Source of the DNA: Alteriqipengyuania lutimaris
GTDB taxonomy: Bacteria; Pseudomonadota; Alphaproteobacteria; Sphingomonadales; Sphingomonadaceae
Reading direction: 5' to 3'
DNA: 64,000 bases
Assembly: GCF_003363135.1 (NCBI RefSeq)
Contig: NZ_QRBB01000002.1
Coordinates: 1-64,000, forward strand
Under the pieces are notes generated by a model. It ran no database searches. It saw only the letters and a program-made list of their open reading frames with translations, and had not been told where the DNA came from. A program made the position numbers and the translations under genes. Of the stretch, positions 8,075 through 17,852 are shown in pieces. Within the stretch, counting starts at the first letter, position 1. Each line of letters starts with the position of its first letter.

Positions 8075-9626
8075 GGGGTTAAGTCGGCGCGCTGCGATGG
8101 GTGGGGCCTTGGCCGGGGCCGCATTCCTCGGGTCGCCAGCCCTGAGCGCTGCATTGGGCAAGTCGGACCCCCGCGTGCTGAACTATCGCGGTTTCATCGA
8201 CCGCGGCGTTCCGGCATTCTGGGGCATTCGCTATGCCCGGGCGCGGCGGTTCGACCGTCCGGTTCGCGAGCCTCTGCCCGGGGGCGAGACCTCTGCCACG
8301 CACTTCGGCCCGCTGTGCCCGCAACGCAATCCGATGACGGCGGAGATGAGCGAGGATTGCCTCTTCCTCAATATCTGGTCGCCCGATCCCAGCCCGGCGG
8401 CTCGCCGTCCCGTGATGGTCTATTTCCATGGCGGAGCCTATAACTGGGGGTCGGTTACCGATCCCATTACCCAAGGTCCCCACCTCGCCGCCGAAGGCGA
8501 TGTGGTGGTCGTGAGCGTCAACCACCGGATCAACCTGTTCGGTTACGGCTGGCTCCATCCTTTCGGGGAAAGATTTCGCCACAGCGGCAATGCCGGCCAG
8601 CTCGACCTCATCTGCGCGCTGGAATGGATCCGCGACCACATTGGCGCCTTCGGAGGCGATCCGGATCGGGTGATGGTGTTCGGCCAGTCCGGAGGGGGAG
8701 CGAAGATCGCGACCCTGATGGCGATGCCTGCGGCAAGCGGCCTGTTCCATTCCGCGGCCACGATGAGCGGCCAGCAAGTCACCGCCCAAGGCCCGGGCAA
8801 TGCGTGGCAACGCACGCGCGCCCTGATGCACGAGCTCGGCCTGGGCGAGCACGATTTCGCTGCTTTGCTGACATTGCCGCACGAACGACTTGTCGAGGGG
8901 CTCTCTGCCATCGATCCCGTGCTTGGCGGCGGAATCTATTTCGGTCCGGTACTCGACATGGTTCACCTGCATCGTCATCCCTTCTGGCCCGATGCTGCTG
9001 CGCAATCGCTCGATATTCCCATGATCCTGGGTAACACGAGCGACGAAACACGGGCCTTCATCCGTACGGATGGGCCCGTCGTCCATGGTCTCGACTGGTC
9101 CAACATTGCCGCGCGGCTCGCCCCGCAGATCAAGATCGACCTGCGCCCCGACTGGGTTGTCGCCCAGTACCGCGCTCGCTTCCCGCACTGGAGTGCGCAG
9201 GACGTGTTCTACGCCGCGACGACCGCCGGGCGAAGCTGGCCGGGACAGGTGATCGAAGCGGATCGGCGCGCCGAAGCGGGAGCGCAGTCGACCTGGGTCT
9301 ACCAGCTGGACAGGGAGAGCCCGCTCGATCCCGCTCGCGGCGCTGCCCATACCGACGATCTGCCCTATGTCTTCGGCACGCTGGACGCGCCGGGCAGCTA
9401 TTCCGGCACCGGTGCGCGAGCGCGAGAAATCAGCAATGCGATGATCGCAGCCTTTGCAGGCATGGCGCACAACGGGAGACCGGGCCTCGCGGATTGGCTG
9501 CCCTATCGATTGCCCGATCGAGCGACACTGATGATCGCGCAAGACCGTATCGCGGTGGAAGACGATCCGCGTCGCTGGCAGCGCGAATTGTGGGCCAAAG
9601 CACCTTATATCCAACCCGGGAGCTGA
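8061..9626 (+). CDS. Type B carboxylesterase, Tat-exported
   Basis: This is a 521-residue carboxylesterase/para-nitrobenzyl esterase family protein. It has a twin-arginine signal (SRRAAMGGALAGAAF), the oxyanion region FHGGAYNWGS, the nucleophile elbow FGQSGGGA, an acidic catalytic residue near TSDETRAF, and a catalytic His in AAHTDDLPYVFG. The ATG at 8061 overlaps the kdgK stop and keeps the signal peptide intact. Its location in a pectin operon suggests removal of methyl, acetyl or feruloyl esters from pectin fragments in the periplasm. The exact ester is not deducible. Confidence 0.85.
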   Translation: MSAGKGLSRRAAMGGALAGAAFLGSPALSAALGKSDPRVLNYRGFIDRGVPAFWGIRYARARRFDRPVREPLPGGETSATHFGPLCPQRNPMTAEMSEDCLFLNIWSPDPSPAARRPVMVYFHGGAYNWGSVTDPITQGPHLAAEGDVVVVSVNHRINLFGYGWLHPFGERFRHSGNAGQLDLICALEWIRDHIGAFGGDPDRVMVFGQSGGGAKIATLMAMPAASGLFHSAATMSGQQVTAQGPGNAWQRTRALMHELGLGEHDFAALLTLPHERLVEGLSAIDPVLGGGIYFGPVLDMVHLHRHPFWPDAAAQSLDIPMILGNTSDETRAFIRTDGPVVHGLDWSNIAARLAPQIKIDLRPDWVVAQYRARFPHWSAQDVFYAATTAGRSWPGQVIEADRRAEAGAQSTWVYQLDRESPLDPARGAAHTDDLPYVFGTLDAPGSYSGTGARAREISNAMIAAFAGMAHNGRPGLADWLPYRLPDRATLMIAQDRIAVEDDPRRWQRELWAKAPYIQPGS

Positions 9627-9629
9627 ACC

Positions 9630-10502
9630 GTGAAACGATCAATCCTCCTGCTTGCCACCGGCGGCCTCATGGCGGGGTTGGCCCTGCCCGCTTATGCGCA
9701 AAGCGGCCCGCCGCCTTCGGTCACCTCGACTGAGACGAGCAGTGTCGAGGGAATCAACAAGATCATTCTCGTCGGCGATTCAACCACGGCGACGGGAAAT
9801 GGCTGGGGCCCTATGTTCTGCGCCCACCACACAACCCACCCCACCGCGTGTCTGAACCTCGCTCGCAATGGGAGAAGCAGCGGGTCCTACCGGGCAGAGG
9901 GGCTGTGGGATGTCGCGTTGCGGGAAATGCGGGTCGAGGGATATCGCGATGTGTTCGTGCTGATCGGCTTTGGTCATAACGACCAGCCGGGCAAGCCCGG
10001 GCGGTCGACCGATCTCGAAACCGAATTCCCTGCGAACATGCATCGCTACGTGGAGGAAATCCGTGCGGCCGGGGCAACCCCGATCCTGTTCACCCCGCTC
10101 ACGCGGCGCCTGTTCGAAGAGGGGAACGTCGCGCGCGATCTGGACCCGTGGGCAGCGGCCGTTCGCCGGATCGCCCGCGAAACCGACACACCGCTGGTCG
10201 ATCTCAACGAGCGGAGCCGCGACATAGTGCAAGCGCTTGGCCCGTCGGTTCAGAACATGATGGCCGAACGCCCGCCCAGCCCCGAAGTATCGGCAGCGGC
10301 TGCGATCGACGGTGAGACGCTGCCTGCCGAAACCGGAAGGCCAGACATGCCAGACACCCCTGAAGACCTGCGCATCGCCAAGATGAATTCTCGTTTCGAC
10401 TACACGCACCTGGGGGAGTACGGCGCGAAGCTGTTCGCATCGGTCGTGGCGGCCGAGGTCGTCAAGGCAGAACCGAATATCCGCCCGCTCATCCGTCCCT
10501 AG
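9630..10502 (+). CDS. Rhamnogalacturonan acetylesterase-like SGNH hydrolase (CE12)
   Basis: The secreted 290-residue esterase has a classical signal peptide ending PAYAQS and the SGNH blocks: VGDST with the nucleophile Ser, LNLARNGRSS with the oxyanion Gly, GFGHNDQ with the Asn, and DYTHLGEYGA with the catalytic Asp-His near the C terminus. These match CE12 rhamnogalacturonan acetylesterases, which deacetylate pectin so that lyases can act. The GTG start is preceded by GGGAG and follows the esterase stop by 3 bases. It ends the operon that begins at 5644. Confidence 0.85.
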   Translation: MKRSILLLATGGLMAGLALPAYAQSGPPPSVTSTETSSVEGINKIILVGDSTTATGNGWGPMFCAHHTTHPTACLNLARNGRSSGSYRAEGLWDVALREMRVEGYRDVFVLIGFGHNDQPGKPGRSTDLETEFPANMHRYVEEIRAAGATPILFTPLTRRLFEEGNVARDLDPWAAAVRRIARETDTPLVDLNERSRDIVQALGPSVQNMMAERPPSPEVSAAAAIDGETLPAETGRPDMPDTPEDLRIAKMNSRFDYTHLGEYGAKLFASVVAAEVVKAEPNIRPLIRP

Positions 10503-10508
10503 AGGCGG

Positions 10509-10946
10509 CTAGTCCTCGCCGGACACCGGATAGGCAATGATGATCGAAAGCGGCTCCGATCCGGTCTGCCGAATTCCGACGATGGCACCTTCATAAAGGT
10601 AGGCCGCCATGCCCGGGGTAAGCTCCGCTTCCACACCGTCGGAGATCACCACACCGCGACCCGCGGTGACGTAATAGACCTCGTCATGCGCGATCGGATG
10701 TTCGCCGACCGCCGCCCCCGGATCGAGGACACGGCGGCGAAACTCCATCTTGCGCGGTTGCGGCGCGGCGTCGCTGATCCGGTAGGCGGTGGACATTCCG
10801 ATGGCGCCGTGCGGGGGTGCTTCGCGCACCATCACATCGGTTTCGCTTACGACGACCATCTGCGGGGCCGAGATGGTTTGCGGCCGATCCGCACCCGCGC
10901 ATCCTGCCAGTAGCAAGCCCACCGTCAGTCCAGCCGCCCCCCTCAT
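10509..10946 (-). CDS. Cupin-fold lipoprotein, distantly KdgF-like
   Basis: The 145-residue protein carries a clear lipoprotein signal (MRGAAGLTVGLLLAGC) and one cupin barrel. The first metal-binding motif is present in altered form (GEHPIAHDEVYYVTAGRG). The second His usually found near the C terminus appears replaced in YEGAIVGIRQTG. Cytoplasmic KdgF cupins open the ring of unsaturated uronates. This one would be periplasmic and may have a different or lost activity. Its ATG overlaps the pectate lyase stop (ATGA), so the pair is co-expressed. In-frame sequence upstream to 11189 belongs to the antisense of the lyase and is not used. Confidence 0.75.
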   Translation of the reverse strand: MRGAAGLTVGLLLAGCAGADRPQTISAPQMVVVSETDVMVREAPPHGAIGMSTAYRISDAAPQPRKMEFRRRVLDPGAAVGEHPIAHDEVYYVTAGRGVVISDGVEAELTPGMAAYLYEGAIVGIRQTGSEPLSIIIAYPVSGED

Positions 10947-12271
10947 TCTCCCGTTTCCCGCATCTCGCGATCGCGCGGCGAGAGATGCTCCTGCGCGCCC
11001 TCCTTCTGGCCCGGCCAGCGCCCCGATCGCGGGGTTAGGGTTAAGAGATCCCATGCGCTCTCGTCGAACCGGGCCGTCGTGGCGTCGAAGGTGGGATAAC
11101 CGCCGACTTCGTCTTCGGAATCGATGACTTCGCCCCTCCCCTCGGCGATGAAGAAGAGCACGCGGGTTTCCATCTCGCTGCGGTCCCACGGACGCGCGCC
11201 AGCGGTTGCGAGCAGCGTGGTTTCCACATTTCTGGCGGGCAGTATTTCGTAACCGGACAGGTCAGCCAGCGGTTGGTCTTGCACGACGATCTCGGCATCG
11301 GTCACGCCGTAGCGGCCGAACATGGGCAGATCATCGCCGAACCGGTCGACCGCGATGTTGTCCCGCCCGTAATAGAGCAGATCACCCACCCCACCGATCA
11401 TCAGGAATGGAAGCCCTTCGTCGGTGCTGTTGCCCCCGCGCATGACATTGCCGATCGCGGTCAGTTCGCCGTCCACCGCCGGATGCCCCGCCCATTCCAA
11501 GTCCATCAGGTTGTAATGGACCGCGCGCAGCTGCGGATCGTAGATCAGGTTGTTGATCATCAGCGCCTGCGCGCCGCCCTTGAGCAGCGGCGAGCGCTCG
11601 ACGTTATGGGCCCAGATGTTGCGCTCGAACACGATACCGGTCGCATTGTCGTGAATCAGGGAGCCCTTCGAATGCTCGCCTTTTGGATGGGTCGAATCCG
11701 CCAGACCTTCGGCGGCGAGATTGAGTCGGAAAACGATATCGCGGCTCGTGCCCGCGCGCCATTCTTCTACCGTGTCCCCGGTAAACCGCGGCCCGGACGC
11801 CGACATGTTCTCGTCGATCGCCCAGAAGAAGCTGTTGTTTTCGACCAGCACCCGGTGCGCCGAACGTGTGGAAAAGGCGTCAGCCTCCCACCCGTGGCGC
11901 TTGGGCAGCCCATCGCCGCCGACGACAACGCGCAGGTGCTGCAGCTTCACGTCGTGCGTGTTGACGTCGATCCCACCACGGATGAGCGTGATCCCCGGTG
12001 AGGGAGCGGTCTGCCCGGCGATCGTGATGTAAGGTTCCGAGATCGTCAGGCTGGATCGTTCGAGATCGATGACCCCGCCGACTTCGAAGACGACAATTCG
12101 CGGTCCCCGTGTCGCCAGAGCCTCGGAAATACTGCCCGGCCCATCCTTCTCCAAGGTTGTGACGCGAATGATCTCCCCCCCCGCTCCCCCGATGGTGGGA
12201 TCGGGCGACTGGGCGCTCGCCGACGCCGACAATACCACAAAAAACGCGATTTTGAGCAATAGGTGCTTCAT
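10943..12271 (-). CDS. Secreted pectate lyase, PL1 family
   Basis: The 442-residue enzyme is exported (signal ending ASASAQS) and shows the right-handed beta-helix pattern of PL1 pectate lyases: IIRVTTLEKDGPGSISEAL at the start, SEPYITIAGQTAPSPG, the region LRVVVGGDG, and a rich set of turn Asn residues. It cuts polygalacturonate by beta-elimination, making 4,5-unsaturated uronates that feed the isomerase-KduD-KdgK route. It is transcribed divergently from the TonB receptor with operators between them, and is followed by the cupin lipoprotein. Confidence 0.88.
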   Translation of the reverse strand: MKHLLLKIAFFVVLSASASAQSPDPTIGGAGGEIIRVTTLEKDGPGSISEALATRGPRIVVFEVGGVIDLERSSLTISEPYITIAGQTAPSPGITLIRGGIDVNTHDVKLQHLRVVVGGDGLPKRHGWEADAFSTRSAHRVLVENNSFFWAIDENMSASGPRFTGDTVEEWRAGTSRDIVFRLNLAAEGLADSTHPKGEHSKGSLIHDNATGIVFERNIWAHNVERSPLLKGGAQALMINNLIYDPQLRAVHYNLMDLEWAGHPAVDGELTAIGNVMRGGNSTDEGLPFLMIGGVGDLLYYGRDNIAVDRFGDDLPMFGRYGVTDAEIVVQDQPLADLSGYEILPARNVETTLLATAGARPWDRSEMETRVLFFIAEGRGEVIDSEDEVGGYPTFDATTARFDESAWDLLTLTPRSGRWPGQKEGAQEHLSPRDREMRETGE

Positions 12272-12331
12272 TCAGGTGTCCTCTCTCCGACAAGCTTCTT
12301 GACACTACGCCGAGTGCGGTGCAAGAGAAGA

Positions 12332-12345
12332 TGACACCGGTTACC
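12332..12345 (+). promoter_or_regulatory. LacI-type operator, copy 3
   Basis: TGACACCGGTTACC lies 61 bases upstream of the pectate lyase start in the divergent intergenic region. It is identical to the copy at 22245-22258. Confidence 0.7.
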
Positions 12346-12422
12346 AAAAACCGGGTCTAGGGAATGCAGGACTGTCTGAGGCCGTCACGCAGCAACACTT
12401 CGCTGTTGCCGTGCTCCTCAAA

Positions 12423-12436
12423 AAGACACCGGTGCC
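12423..12436 (+). promoter_or_regulatory. LacI-type operator, copy 4 (variant)
   Basis: AAGACACCGGTGCC keeps the GACACCGGT core. It lies just before the receptor's GGGAGGAG ribosome-binding site (about 12441), so a bound repressor would sit very close to the start of the transcript. Confidence 0.55.
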
Positions 12437-12454
12437 ATTTGGGAGGAGTTTGGA

Positions 12455-15199
12455 ATGCGTGTTCTTCTGTCGGGAGCAAAATATGCTCTTCTCGCGAGTA
12501 CCGCGATGGCAATTCCGACGACGGCCTTCGCGCAAGATAGCGGGAATGACGTCGCGGACGCCGCGACGATAAGCGACGAAGTCGTCGAAGACGAGAATGT
12601 CATTGTCGTTTCCGGCTTCAGGGAATCGCTTAACGCCGCGGTCCAGGCCAAGCGCGAGGCGGTAGGCCAGGTCGACGTCATCGTGGCCGAGGATATCGGC
12701 AAGTTCCCCGATACGAACCTCGCCGAATCACTTCAGCGCATTCCGGGCGTCGCGATCGAACGCGATGCCGGCGAAGGCCGCCAGATCACCGTCCGCGGGC
12801 TCGGCGCGCAGTTCACCAGGGTCCGTGTGAATGGTATGGAAACCATTGCCACCTCGGTCGATGGCGCATCCTCGAACCGCGATCGCGCATTCGATTTCAA
12901 CGTCTTCGCATCGGAGCTGTTCAATTCCATCGTGGTCCACAAAACGGCCTCCGCCCAGTTGGACGAAGGCTCGCTCGGTGCTGTGATCGATCTCAACACC
13001 GGCAATCCGTTGGCCTATGGCGCTGGCTTGAAGCTCGTCGCCTCGGCGCAGGGCCGGTACAACGATCTCAACGAAGAAATCGCTCCGCGCGTTGCTGGCC
13101 TCGTTGCATGGAACAATGCGGATGAAACCTTCGGTGTCTCGGCCTCGGTCGCCTGGACCAAATATGAGACGCCGGAGCTGGGCAACAACACTGTTCGTTG
13201 GGCGCAGGCCGAGTTCAATTCGGTCGACGGCGTAAACTGCCCGGCCAATCCCACCGACGCGGGCTGCCTCGAAGTGGCCGACGCGTTTCATCCGCGCATT
13301 CCGCGCTACGGCCTCGTCAATCACGAGCGCGAGCGGCTTGGCGCGACGGGGGCCATCCAGTTCCGCCCGACGGATAGCACGGATATCGAAATCAGCGGCC
13401 TCTATTCGAACTTCAAGGAAGACCGCGACGAGTATTGGGGCGAAGTGCTCCTGCGCTCGAACGAGGACGATATCGACGTCACCAACTATCAGATCGACGG
13501 CGACAACAACCTCATCAGCGCCGATCTGGAAAACGCGTGGATCCGGAACGAACGCTATCACCGCGAGAGCGAAACCGACTTCTACCAGATCTCCGGTCGT
13601 CTCGAGCAGCGTTTCGGGGACTTTTTCACCGCGCGCCTTCTGGGAGGCATCTCGGAATCCGATGCCCAGATCCCGGTCGAAACGACGATCATCTTCGACG
13701 ATCGCGATGGCACCTACAGCTACGACTACACCGACATGGCCTTCCCGGTCCTGGCCTTCGGAACGGACGTTACCGATCCGACCAACTTCCAGCTGGCCGA
13801 GTTCCGCGACCGGCCGAGCCTGGTCAACAACAAGTTCCGCACAGTCAAACTGGACCTCGAATATGCGCCGGTCGACGGGCTGCGCATCTCGGCCGGTCCG
13901 TTCTATCGCAAGTTCGAATTCTTCACCACGGGCGCCCGGCGTGACAGCCAGTACTGCTCCGCCTTCACCTGTGCTCCGGGCACATACGGCGCGCCGGTGA
14001 CCGCGGATCTCGCCGAATTGTTCGAGCTCGGCAATGCCGGGCAGCCCGCCGGCAACACCAATGCCTGGGTCGTGCCCAACCTCGACGCGGCGACAGCCTT
14101 CCTAAATCTGTACGATATCCCCGCGGTAACCCAGCAGGGGGACGAGCGAGGCGTTACCGAGGAAGTCAAGGGCGGCTTCTTCCAGACCGACTTCGAACTC
14201 GATGTAGGCCTGCGGATGACCGGCAATTTCGGTATGCGCTACGCGCACACGGACCAGACGTCGCAAGGCTTCAACAGCGGTCAGTTCGTAACCGTGGAGC
14301 GGTCTTACGACGATATGCTGCCGGCGGTGAACCTGAACGTCTTCCCGGCCGAGGATTTCATCGTCCGCGGAGCGGTGGCACGGGTCATCACCCGACCGAC
14401 TCTCGGATCGCTGACGCCGGGCGGATCGGTCGACCAGTTCAATTTCCGCATCTCCAGCGGCAACCCGTTCCTCGAGCCATATCGGGCCTGGAACTACGAC
14501 GTGTCACTCGAATGGTACTTCGCACCCGGCGCGATCATCTCGCTCGCCGGTTTCATCAAGGACATCGAGAGCTTCCCGGTCTCGAGTTCCACGCAGATCA
14601 CCTATGCGCAGAGCGGACTGCCCACCGCGCTGCTGACTTCGGGCACGCCGGCGTACGACGCGATCGTCAATGGTACGGATCCCAACCGACAGTTTGAATT
14701 TCGCGCGGTGGGCAATGGCGAAGGCGCGACGATCAAGGGCGTCGAGTTGGGCATGAACCTGCCATTTTCCGCGTTCACTTCGGGTATGCTCGCTGACTTC
14801 GGCGTCCTCGGAAACGTGACCTATGTGGACAGCAACCAGGATGTGAATTTCGGTGGCTCGATCATCGAGACAACGTTCCCGGGTGTGTCAGAGTATTCCG
14901 CCAATGGTACGGCGTACTACGATAATGGCACGCTTTCGGTACGCGTTTCCGCTGCCTATCGCAGCGATTACAACACGGGGAACAGCGGCAACGGAAACTT
15001 CCTCGAAGGGTTCGGGGAATCGTTCAATCTCGATGCCGCGATCCGCTACCGGGTCACCGATTACCTCGAACTGACTCTCGACGGAAACAACCTGACCGAC
15101 GACTACCGCTATCGCTGGACCGATGATCCCACCCGTCGGAACTACGAGAACAACCACTTTGGCCGGATCATCATGGCTGGTGTTCGCGTCGAACTTTGA
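12455..15199 (+). CDS. TonB-dependent receptor, carbohydrate type
   Basis: This 914-residue outer-membrane receptor has a signal peptide ending TTAFAQD, a plug domain from about residue 50 (VIVVSGFRESLNAAVQAKRE, then DIGKFPDTNLAESLQRIPGV and the RQITVRGLG block), and a long beta-barrel to the C-terminal aromatic/Leu strand. It matches the TonB-Xanth-Caul subfamily, which takes up plant-derived oligosaccharides. It heads an operon with an esterase, a GH43 enzyme and a TRAP system, so it probably imports pectic or arabino-oligosaccharides into the periplasm. The start is set by GGGAGGAG about 7 bases upstream. Confidence 0.92.
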   Translation: MRVLLSGAKYALLASTAMAIPTTAFAQDSGNDVADAATISDEVVEDENVIVVSGFRESLNAAVQAKREAVGQVDVIVAEDIGKFPDTNLAESLQRIPGVAIERDAGEGRQITVRGLGAQFTRVRVNGMETIATSVDGASSNRDRAFDFNVFASELFNSIVVHKTASAQLDEGSLGAVIDLNTGNPLAYGAGLKLVASAQGRYNDLNEEIAPRVAGLVAWNNADETFGVSASVAWTKYETPELGNNTVRWAQAEFNSVDGVNCPANPTDAGCLEVADAFHPRIPRYGLVNHERERLGATGAIQFRPTDSTDIEISGLYSNFKEDRDEYWGEVLLRSNEDDIDVTNYQIDGDNNLISADLENAWIRNERYHRESETDFYQISGRLEQRFGDFFTARLLGGISESDAQIPVETTIIFDDRDGTYSYDYTDMAFPVLAFGTDVTDPTNFQLAEFRDRPSLVNNKFRTVKLDLEYAPVDGLRISAGPFYRKFEFFTTGARRDSQYCSAFTCAPGTYGAPVTADLAELFELGNAGQPAGNTNAWVVPNLDAATAFLNLYDIPAVTQQGDERGVTEEVKGGFFQTDFELDVGLRMTGNFGMRYAHTDQTSQGFNSGQFVTVERSYDDMLPAVNLNVFPAEDFIVRGAVARVITRPTLGSLTPGGSVDQFNFRISSGNPFLEPYRAWNYDVSLEWYFAPGAIISLAGFIKDIESFPVSSSTQITYAQSGLPTALLTSGTPAYDAIVNGTDPNRQFEFRAVGNGEGATIKGVELGMNLPFSAFTSGMLADFGVLGNVTYVDSNQDVNFGGSIIETTFPGVSEYSANGTAYYDNGTLSVRVSAAYRSDYNTGNSGNGNFLEGFGESFNLDAAIRYRVTDYLELTLDGNNLTDDYRYRWTDDPTRRNYENNHFGRIIMAGVRVEL

Positions 15200-15230
15200 C
15201 GAATCGACTGAACGGGCAGGAGCCTGCGGC

Positions 15231-16232
15231 ATGAGAAGCGATCGAAGATCACTGCTTGCCGCAGGCTTCCTGCTGTCGATCCTGCCGATGGGCCGGGCGA
15301 CAGGTCAGACGTTGCCGCCGGTTGCGCCGGACGGACTTGTGCCCGGGCTGCCGCAACCGACCGAAACGCTCGATCTGTGGCCCGATGGCGCTCCCGGTTT
15401 GCCCGACACACCGCCGGTCGAACGAACCGTAGAGCGATCGCAAGATCGGCTGGTCACCGACCGGGCGGTTTCGGGAATTGCCGTCCCGCGCCTCGTCGTC
15501 TTCCGCCCCGCCCGGCCCAATGGGGCCGCCGTGCTGCTAACCCCCGGAGGTGGTTACAAGCACGTAGTGGTCGACAAGGAAGGATATGAAATGGCCCGCT
15601 GGCTCGCAGCCCGCGGGGTTACCGCCTTCGTGCTTTTCTATCGCCTGCCGGGCGATGGGTGGGAAGCCGGACCCGATGTGGCGTTGAGCGACGCCCAGCG
15701 CGCGATGCGCCTGATCAGGCATCGTGCGCGCGACTACGCGATCGAGCCGGAGAGGGTCGCAGCGATGGGATTTTCGGCGGGCGGGCACTTGTGTGCCGAT
15801 CTCGCCACCCGCTTCGCTGCACATACCTATACGCCGGTCGACGCTGCAGACACACTCTCCGCCAAGCCTTTTTGTGCAGCGCCGATCTACCCTGTCGTCA
15901 GCATGACGCCGGGAGTGGCCCATGCTGGCTCGCGCGATTTGCTGATCGGCGCCGATGCAGGGCCAAGCCTTGAGAAAGCCCATTCGCCCGATCGCAACGT
16001 GCCCGCCGATGCACCCCCATTCTTCCTGCTGCATGCCGAAGACGACGACGCGGTTCCGGTCGAGAACAGCGTCCTTTTGCGCGCCGCGCTGAAAGCGCAG
16101 GGCATCCCGGTCGAGACACATCTGTTCGAACATGGCGGCCACGGCTTCGGGCTACGCAAGGCCATCGGCAAACCGGTCGAAGCGTGGCCCGAGCTCTGGC
16201 TTGCCTGGGCGCGAACGAGGAGCTTCGTATGA
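15231..16232 (+). CDS. Exported alpha/beta-hydrolase, acetylxylan-esterase-like
   Basis: The 333-residue protein has an N-terminal signal (RRSLLAAGFLLSILPMG) and an alpha/beta-hydrolase fold: oxyanion motif TPGGGYKHV, nucleophile elbow MGFSAGGH, acid in EDDDAVPVEN and His in HGGHGFG. Relatives in polysaccharide loci remove acetyl or feruloyl groups. AGGAG precedes the ATG at 15231, whereas the in-frame start at 15123 would lie inside the receptor gene. The stop overlaps the next ATG, so it is coupled to the downstream GH43. Confidence 0.82.
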   Translation: MRSDRRSLLAAGFLLSILPMGRATGQTLPPVAPDGLVPGLPQPTETLDLWPDGAPGLPDTPPVERTVERSQDRLVTDRAVSGIAVPRLVVFRPARPNGAAVLLTPGGGYKHVVVDKEGYEMARWLAARGVTAFVLFYRLPGDGWEAGPDVALSDAQRAMRLIRHRARDYAIEPERVAAMGFSAGGHLCADLATRFAAHTYTPVDAADTLSAKPFCAAPIYPVVSMTPGVAHAGSRDLLIGADAGPSLEKAHSPDRNVPADAPPFFLLHAEDDDAVPVENSVLLRAALKAQGIPVETHLFEHGGHGFGLRKAIGKPVEAWPELWLAWARTRSFV

Positions 16233-17845
16233 ATATCCCTCGCAGGCATGTGCTGCTTGGTGCGGGCGCCGCCGGCGTGGGGTCACTGCTGCCCCTTTCG
16301 CTGCGGGCGGTCGAGCAGGAGCGTGTCGAACGATCCGAAGCGCGCAGCTATCGTCGCGGCTACGATAACCAGCGCATTCCGGATCAGGGCGATGGGACCT
16401 TCCTGAACCCCGTCGTCTCGGGAGATCGGCCGGACCCGGCGATCCTCAAGGACGGCGAAGACTATTACATGACCTTCTCCACCTTCGACGCCTATCCCGG
16501 CCTGACCATCTGGCATTCACGCGACCTGGTGAACTGGGAGCCGCTGGAAGCGGCGCTCACCCGCAACATCGGGGCCGTGTGGGCGCCCAGCCTGCACAAG
16601 GACAAGGGGCGTTACCTGCTTTACATCCCGGTGAAGGCGCAGCCGACCAACGACATCTTCGTGACCTGGGCCGACAACATCACCGGGCCGTGGAGCGATC
16701 CTGTCCCGCTGGGCCTGCCCCGCCACATCGACCCGTGCCACGCGATCGCCGAAGACGGCAGTCGCTGGCTGTTCCTTTCGGGCGGAGACCGTGTACGCCT
16801 GTCGGACGACAATCTCTCGCTCGCGGGAGAGGTGGAGCATGTCTACGACCCGTGGCGCTATCCCTCCGACTGGATCGTCGAGGGCTTTTCACCCGAAGGC
16901 CCGAAAATCCATCTCATCAATGGCTGGTTCTACATGATCACCGCAGTCGGGGGGACCGCGGGCCCGCCGACCGGCCACATGGTCATCGCGGCGCGATCAC
17001 GATCGCTGCATGGCCCGTGGGAACACCACCCTGGCAACCCGCTGGTCCGCACCACCAGTATCGACGAGGCCTGGTGGTCGCGCGGCCACGCGTCGCTCGT
17101 TGAGGCTCCCGATGGCAGTTGGGGGTCGTTCTACCACGGATATGAAAACGGCTACTGGACGCTGGGGCGCCAATGCCTGCTCGATCCGGTGGAATTCACG
17201 CCGGATGGCTGGTTTCGCATGACCGGGGGCGATCTCTCCTCGCCCATTCTGAAGCCCCGGGGAGGCACGGCGGTGAGGCATGGCATGGCACTGTCCGACG
17301 ATTTCGCTGGTCCGCTCGCCCTTGGCAAGAAATGGGCATTCTTCAAGCCGGAGGATGACGAGGCAGCCCGGGTGGACTGCGGCGGCGGGGTGTTGCGCTT
17401 CGCCGGGAAGGGAGTTGCCCCTTCCAGCGGCTCGCCGCTCTTGTTGACCGCGGGCGATCGCTCCTACCGGTTCGAATGCGATATCGAGTTGTCACCGGGC
17501 GGAACCGCCGGTCTCGTCCTCTTCTACGACGACAAGCTCTACTGCGGCCTGGGCTTCGACGAGGATCGGTTCGTAACCCACCAATACGGTCGCGAACGCG
17601 CACGACCGACGAACCCCCACGGTCGCAGCATGAGGATGCGCGTGACCAACCGGAGGCATATCGTGGTGTACGACACGAGCAGCGACGGCGGGCGCACCTG
17701 GCACCGCTTCGACCGCGGCATGGAAGTGTCGGGATACCACCATAACGTGCGCGGCGATTTCCTGATGCTGCGTCCGGGCCTGTATGCGGCGGGCCCCGGC
17801 GAGGCGAAATTCCGCAATTTCCGGTTCACGGCACTGGACGACTGA
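16229..17845 (+). CDS. GH43 glycosidase with C-terminal beta-sandwich domain
   Basis: This 538-residue enzyme combines a Tat-like signal (RRHVLLGAGAAGVG), a GH43 propeller (about residues 45-350; DRPDPAILKDG with the base Asp, AVWAPSLHKDKG, HIDPCHAI, and SPEGPKIH with the acid Glu), and a concanavalin-like C-terminal domain (about 360-538) of the kind found in beta-xylosidases. The likely substrates are arabinose- or xylose-containing side chains. The ATG overlaps the preceding stop. Seven bases separate it from dctP. Confidence 0.85.
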   Translation: MNIPRRHVLLGAGAAGVGSLLPLSLRAVEQERVERSEARSYRRGYDNQRIPDQGDGTFLNPVVSGDRPDPAILKDGEDYYMTFSTFDAYPGLTIWHSRDLVNWEPLEAALTRNIGAVWAPSLHKDKGRYLLYIPVKAQPTNDIFVTWADNITGPWSDPVPLGLPRHIDPCHAIAEDGSRWLFLSGGDRVRLSDDNLSLAGEVEHVYDPWRYPSDWIVEGFSPEGPKIHLINGWFYMITAVGGTAGPPTGHMVIAARSRSLHGPWEHHPGNPLVRTTSIDEAWWSRGHASLVEAPDGSWGSFYHGYENGYWTLGRQCLLDPVEFTPDGWFRMTGGDLSSPILKPRGGTAVRHGMALSDDFAGPLALGKKWAFFKPEDDEAARVDCGGGVLRFAGKGVAPSSGSPLLLTAGDRSYRFECDIELSPGGTAGLVLFYDDKLYCGLGFDEDRFVTHQYGRERARPTNPHGRSMRMRVTNRRHIVVYDTSSDGGRTWHRFDRGMEVSGYHHNVRGDFLMLRPGLYAAGPGEAKFRNFRFTALDD

Positions 17846-17852
17846 CCGCACT

